Source of the DNA: Synergistaceae bacterium
GTDB lineage: Bacteria > Synergistota > Synergistia > Synergistales > Synergistaceae
Reading direction: 5' to 3'
NCBI GenBank assembly: GCA_031271065.1
Contig: JAISWP010000123.1
Location: 1-5,075 of the forward strand
DNA: 5,075 nt
The notes beneath the pieces were generated by a model that was not told the origin of the DNA, did not search any database, and worked only from the letters and a program-made list of their open reading frames with translations. Below are positions 4,403 through 5,075 of the stretch, piece after piece. Positions within the stretch are counted from its first letter, which is position 1, and each line of letters opens with the position of its first letter. The translations under genes and the position numbers were made by a program.

Positions 4403-5075
4403 ATGACCGTAAATCCTCACAAATGGCGCGATACTGCCTGGAAGCGGGCTATCGCCGACGGGGCGAGGGACGCCATAGCGTACTTCATGCCAGACCTCGC
4501 CTCCGACATGGACGAGTCAAAGGAAGTCACCTGCATAACCGGCATGGAGCTGCCGGTAAAAGACTCGGACTCAGACAAGGACATGCGCGTCTCGGATGTC
4601 TTTCTGAACGTACCTGTGAAGGGAGGGGAGGATTGGAGCGTGGCCTGCCTGGCAGAACAGCAGCATGAAAACGACAAAGGCTTTGCCGGACGTATTTTCG
4701 ATTCCTGGGTCCGCCTCAGAGCGTCACGGCCGGCCGGAAGGGCGACAGCCTTCGCCATATACACCGGCGATTCGAAGGACGTGAATTTTTACACGGAAAC
4801 ATGTTACGGTTTCAAGGCTTTTATAGAATTCAGAACGTTTCATCTCACGAGCCGCGGCGTCGGCGAACTGGGGGAGGACAAGCGTCCTTTCGCGCGGGTG
4901 ATGTATGCCGGGCGTCTGTCGCTTGAGAGCGGGGACGACTTGGCGCTCCGCGAAAAATATGCGTGGGAGCTCTTGAACACGACGGGCGCGGAGAGTTATG
5001 ATAAGAAGCAGAGGAAATTCATCCTCGAGTTTGCGGGCAGGATATTCCGGCTAGGCGATCCCGGAATAAGCGAGG
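4403..5075 (+). CDS. Rpn/YhgA-like PD-(D/E)XK nuclease family protein, 3' truncated by the window end
   Basis: The frame is open from ATG 4403 to the window end, giving 224 residues with no stop. Recognisable features are an N-terminal HKWRDTAWKRAI (6-17), DKDMRVSDVFLNV (58-70), SVACLAEQQHENDKGFAGRI (79-98), the strand AFAIYTGD (116-123) and Y-GFKAFIEFRTFHL (135-148). Asp65 and the E85-x-Q87 pair fit the active site of Rpn/YhgA-like nucleases, where ExQ replaces the ExK of classical PD-(D/E)XK enzymes. The following R-x-F-x-S/Y segment and the IYTGD strand also match. Characterised Rpn proteins are DNA endonucleases that promote RecA-independent recombination; many relatives are annotated as transposases or have no known role. 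Translation signals are weak: no good ribosome binding site precedes ATG 4403, and an in-frame GTG at 4394 is possible. Family call is by motif; function in this organism is unknown. Confidence 0.65.
   Translation, partial: MTVNPHKWRDTAWKRAIADGARDAIAYFMPDLASDMDESKEVTCITGMELPVKDSDSDKDMRVSDVFLNVPVKGGEDWSVACLAEQQHENDKGFAGRIFDSWVRLRASRPAGRATAFAIYTGDSKDVNFYTETCYGFKAFIEFRTFHLTSRGVGELGEDKRPFARVMYAGRLSLESGDDLALREKYAWELLNTTGAESYDKKQRKFILEFAGRIFRLGDPGISE

Overview
The window is bacterial and GC-rich. Isoleucine ATA and arginine AGG are common in the transporter genes. This codon use, amino-acid and peptide uptake genes, a BrnT/BrnA pair and an Rpn-like nuclease gene would fit an amino-acid-fermenting bacterium such as a member of Synergistota. 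That placement is an inference from style and content; there is no marker gene.

Left part (1-753). The window opens with the last 35 codons of an oligopeptide/dipeptide ABC transporter ATPase (OppF/DppF type) on the + strand. A strong hairpin (121-154) separates it from a convergent type II toxin-antitoxin operon on the - strand: brnT (409-693, toxin, transcribed first) and brnA (156-437, antitoxin), overlapping by 29 bases. A TTGACA -35 box and an AT-rich imperfect palindrome over the -10 region sit just upstream of brnT and probably form its autoregulated promoter. Bases 754-960 hold no gene I can support.

Centre (961-4273). A promoter (TTGACA, 17 bases, TATTCT at 961-989), followed by a perfect 9-base inverted repeat (995-1030), leads into a four-gene operon for a polar amino acid ABC importer. 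The genes are an ATPase (1104-1910), a HEQRO-type permease (1900-2553) and two tandem paralogous periplasmic binding proteins (2624-3394 and 3448-4212). A canonical intrinsic terminator (4246-4273) closes it. The binding proteins would capture the ligand and deliver it to a single permease, presumably a homodimer, powered by the ATPase. The first binding protein has Gly where its paralogue, and family members such as GlnH, have the Asp that contacts the ligand alpha-amino group. The two proteins may therefore feed different ligands into one translocator.

Right part (4274-5075). After the terminator, an extended -10 promoter (TGATATAAT, 4332-4340) precedes a gene that runs off the window (4403 onward). 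It resembles the Rpn/YhgA-like PD-(D/E)XK nuclease family, with a D...ExQ motif set.

The gene content is mostly from known families. The points most worth a second look are the divergent binding-protein pair, the dyad at the transporter promoter and the brnTA control region. I saw no tRNA, rRNA, CRISPR array or complete insertion sequence.
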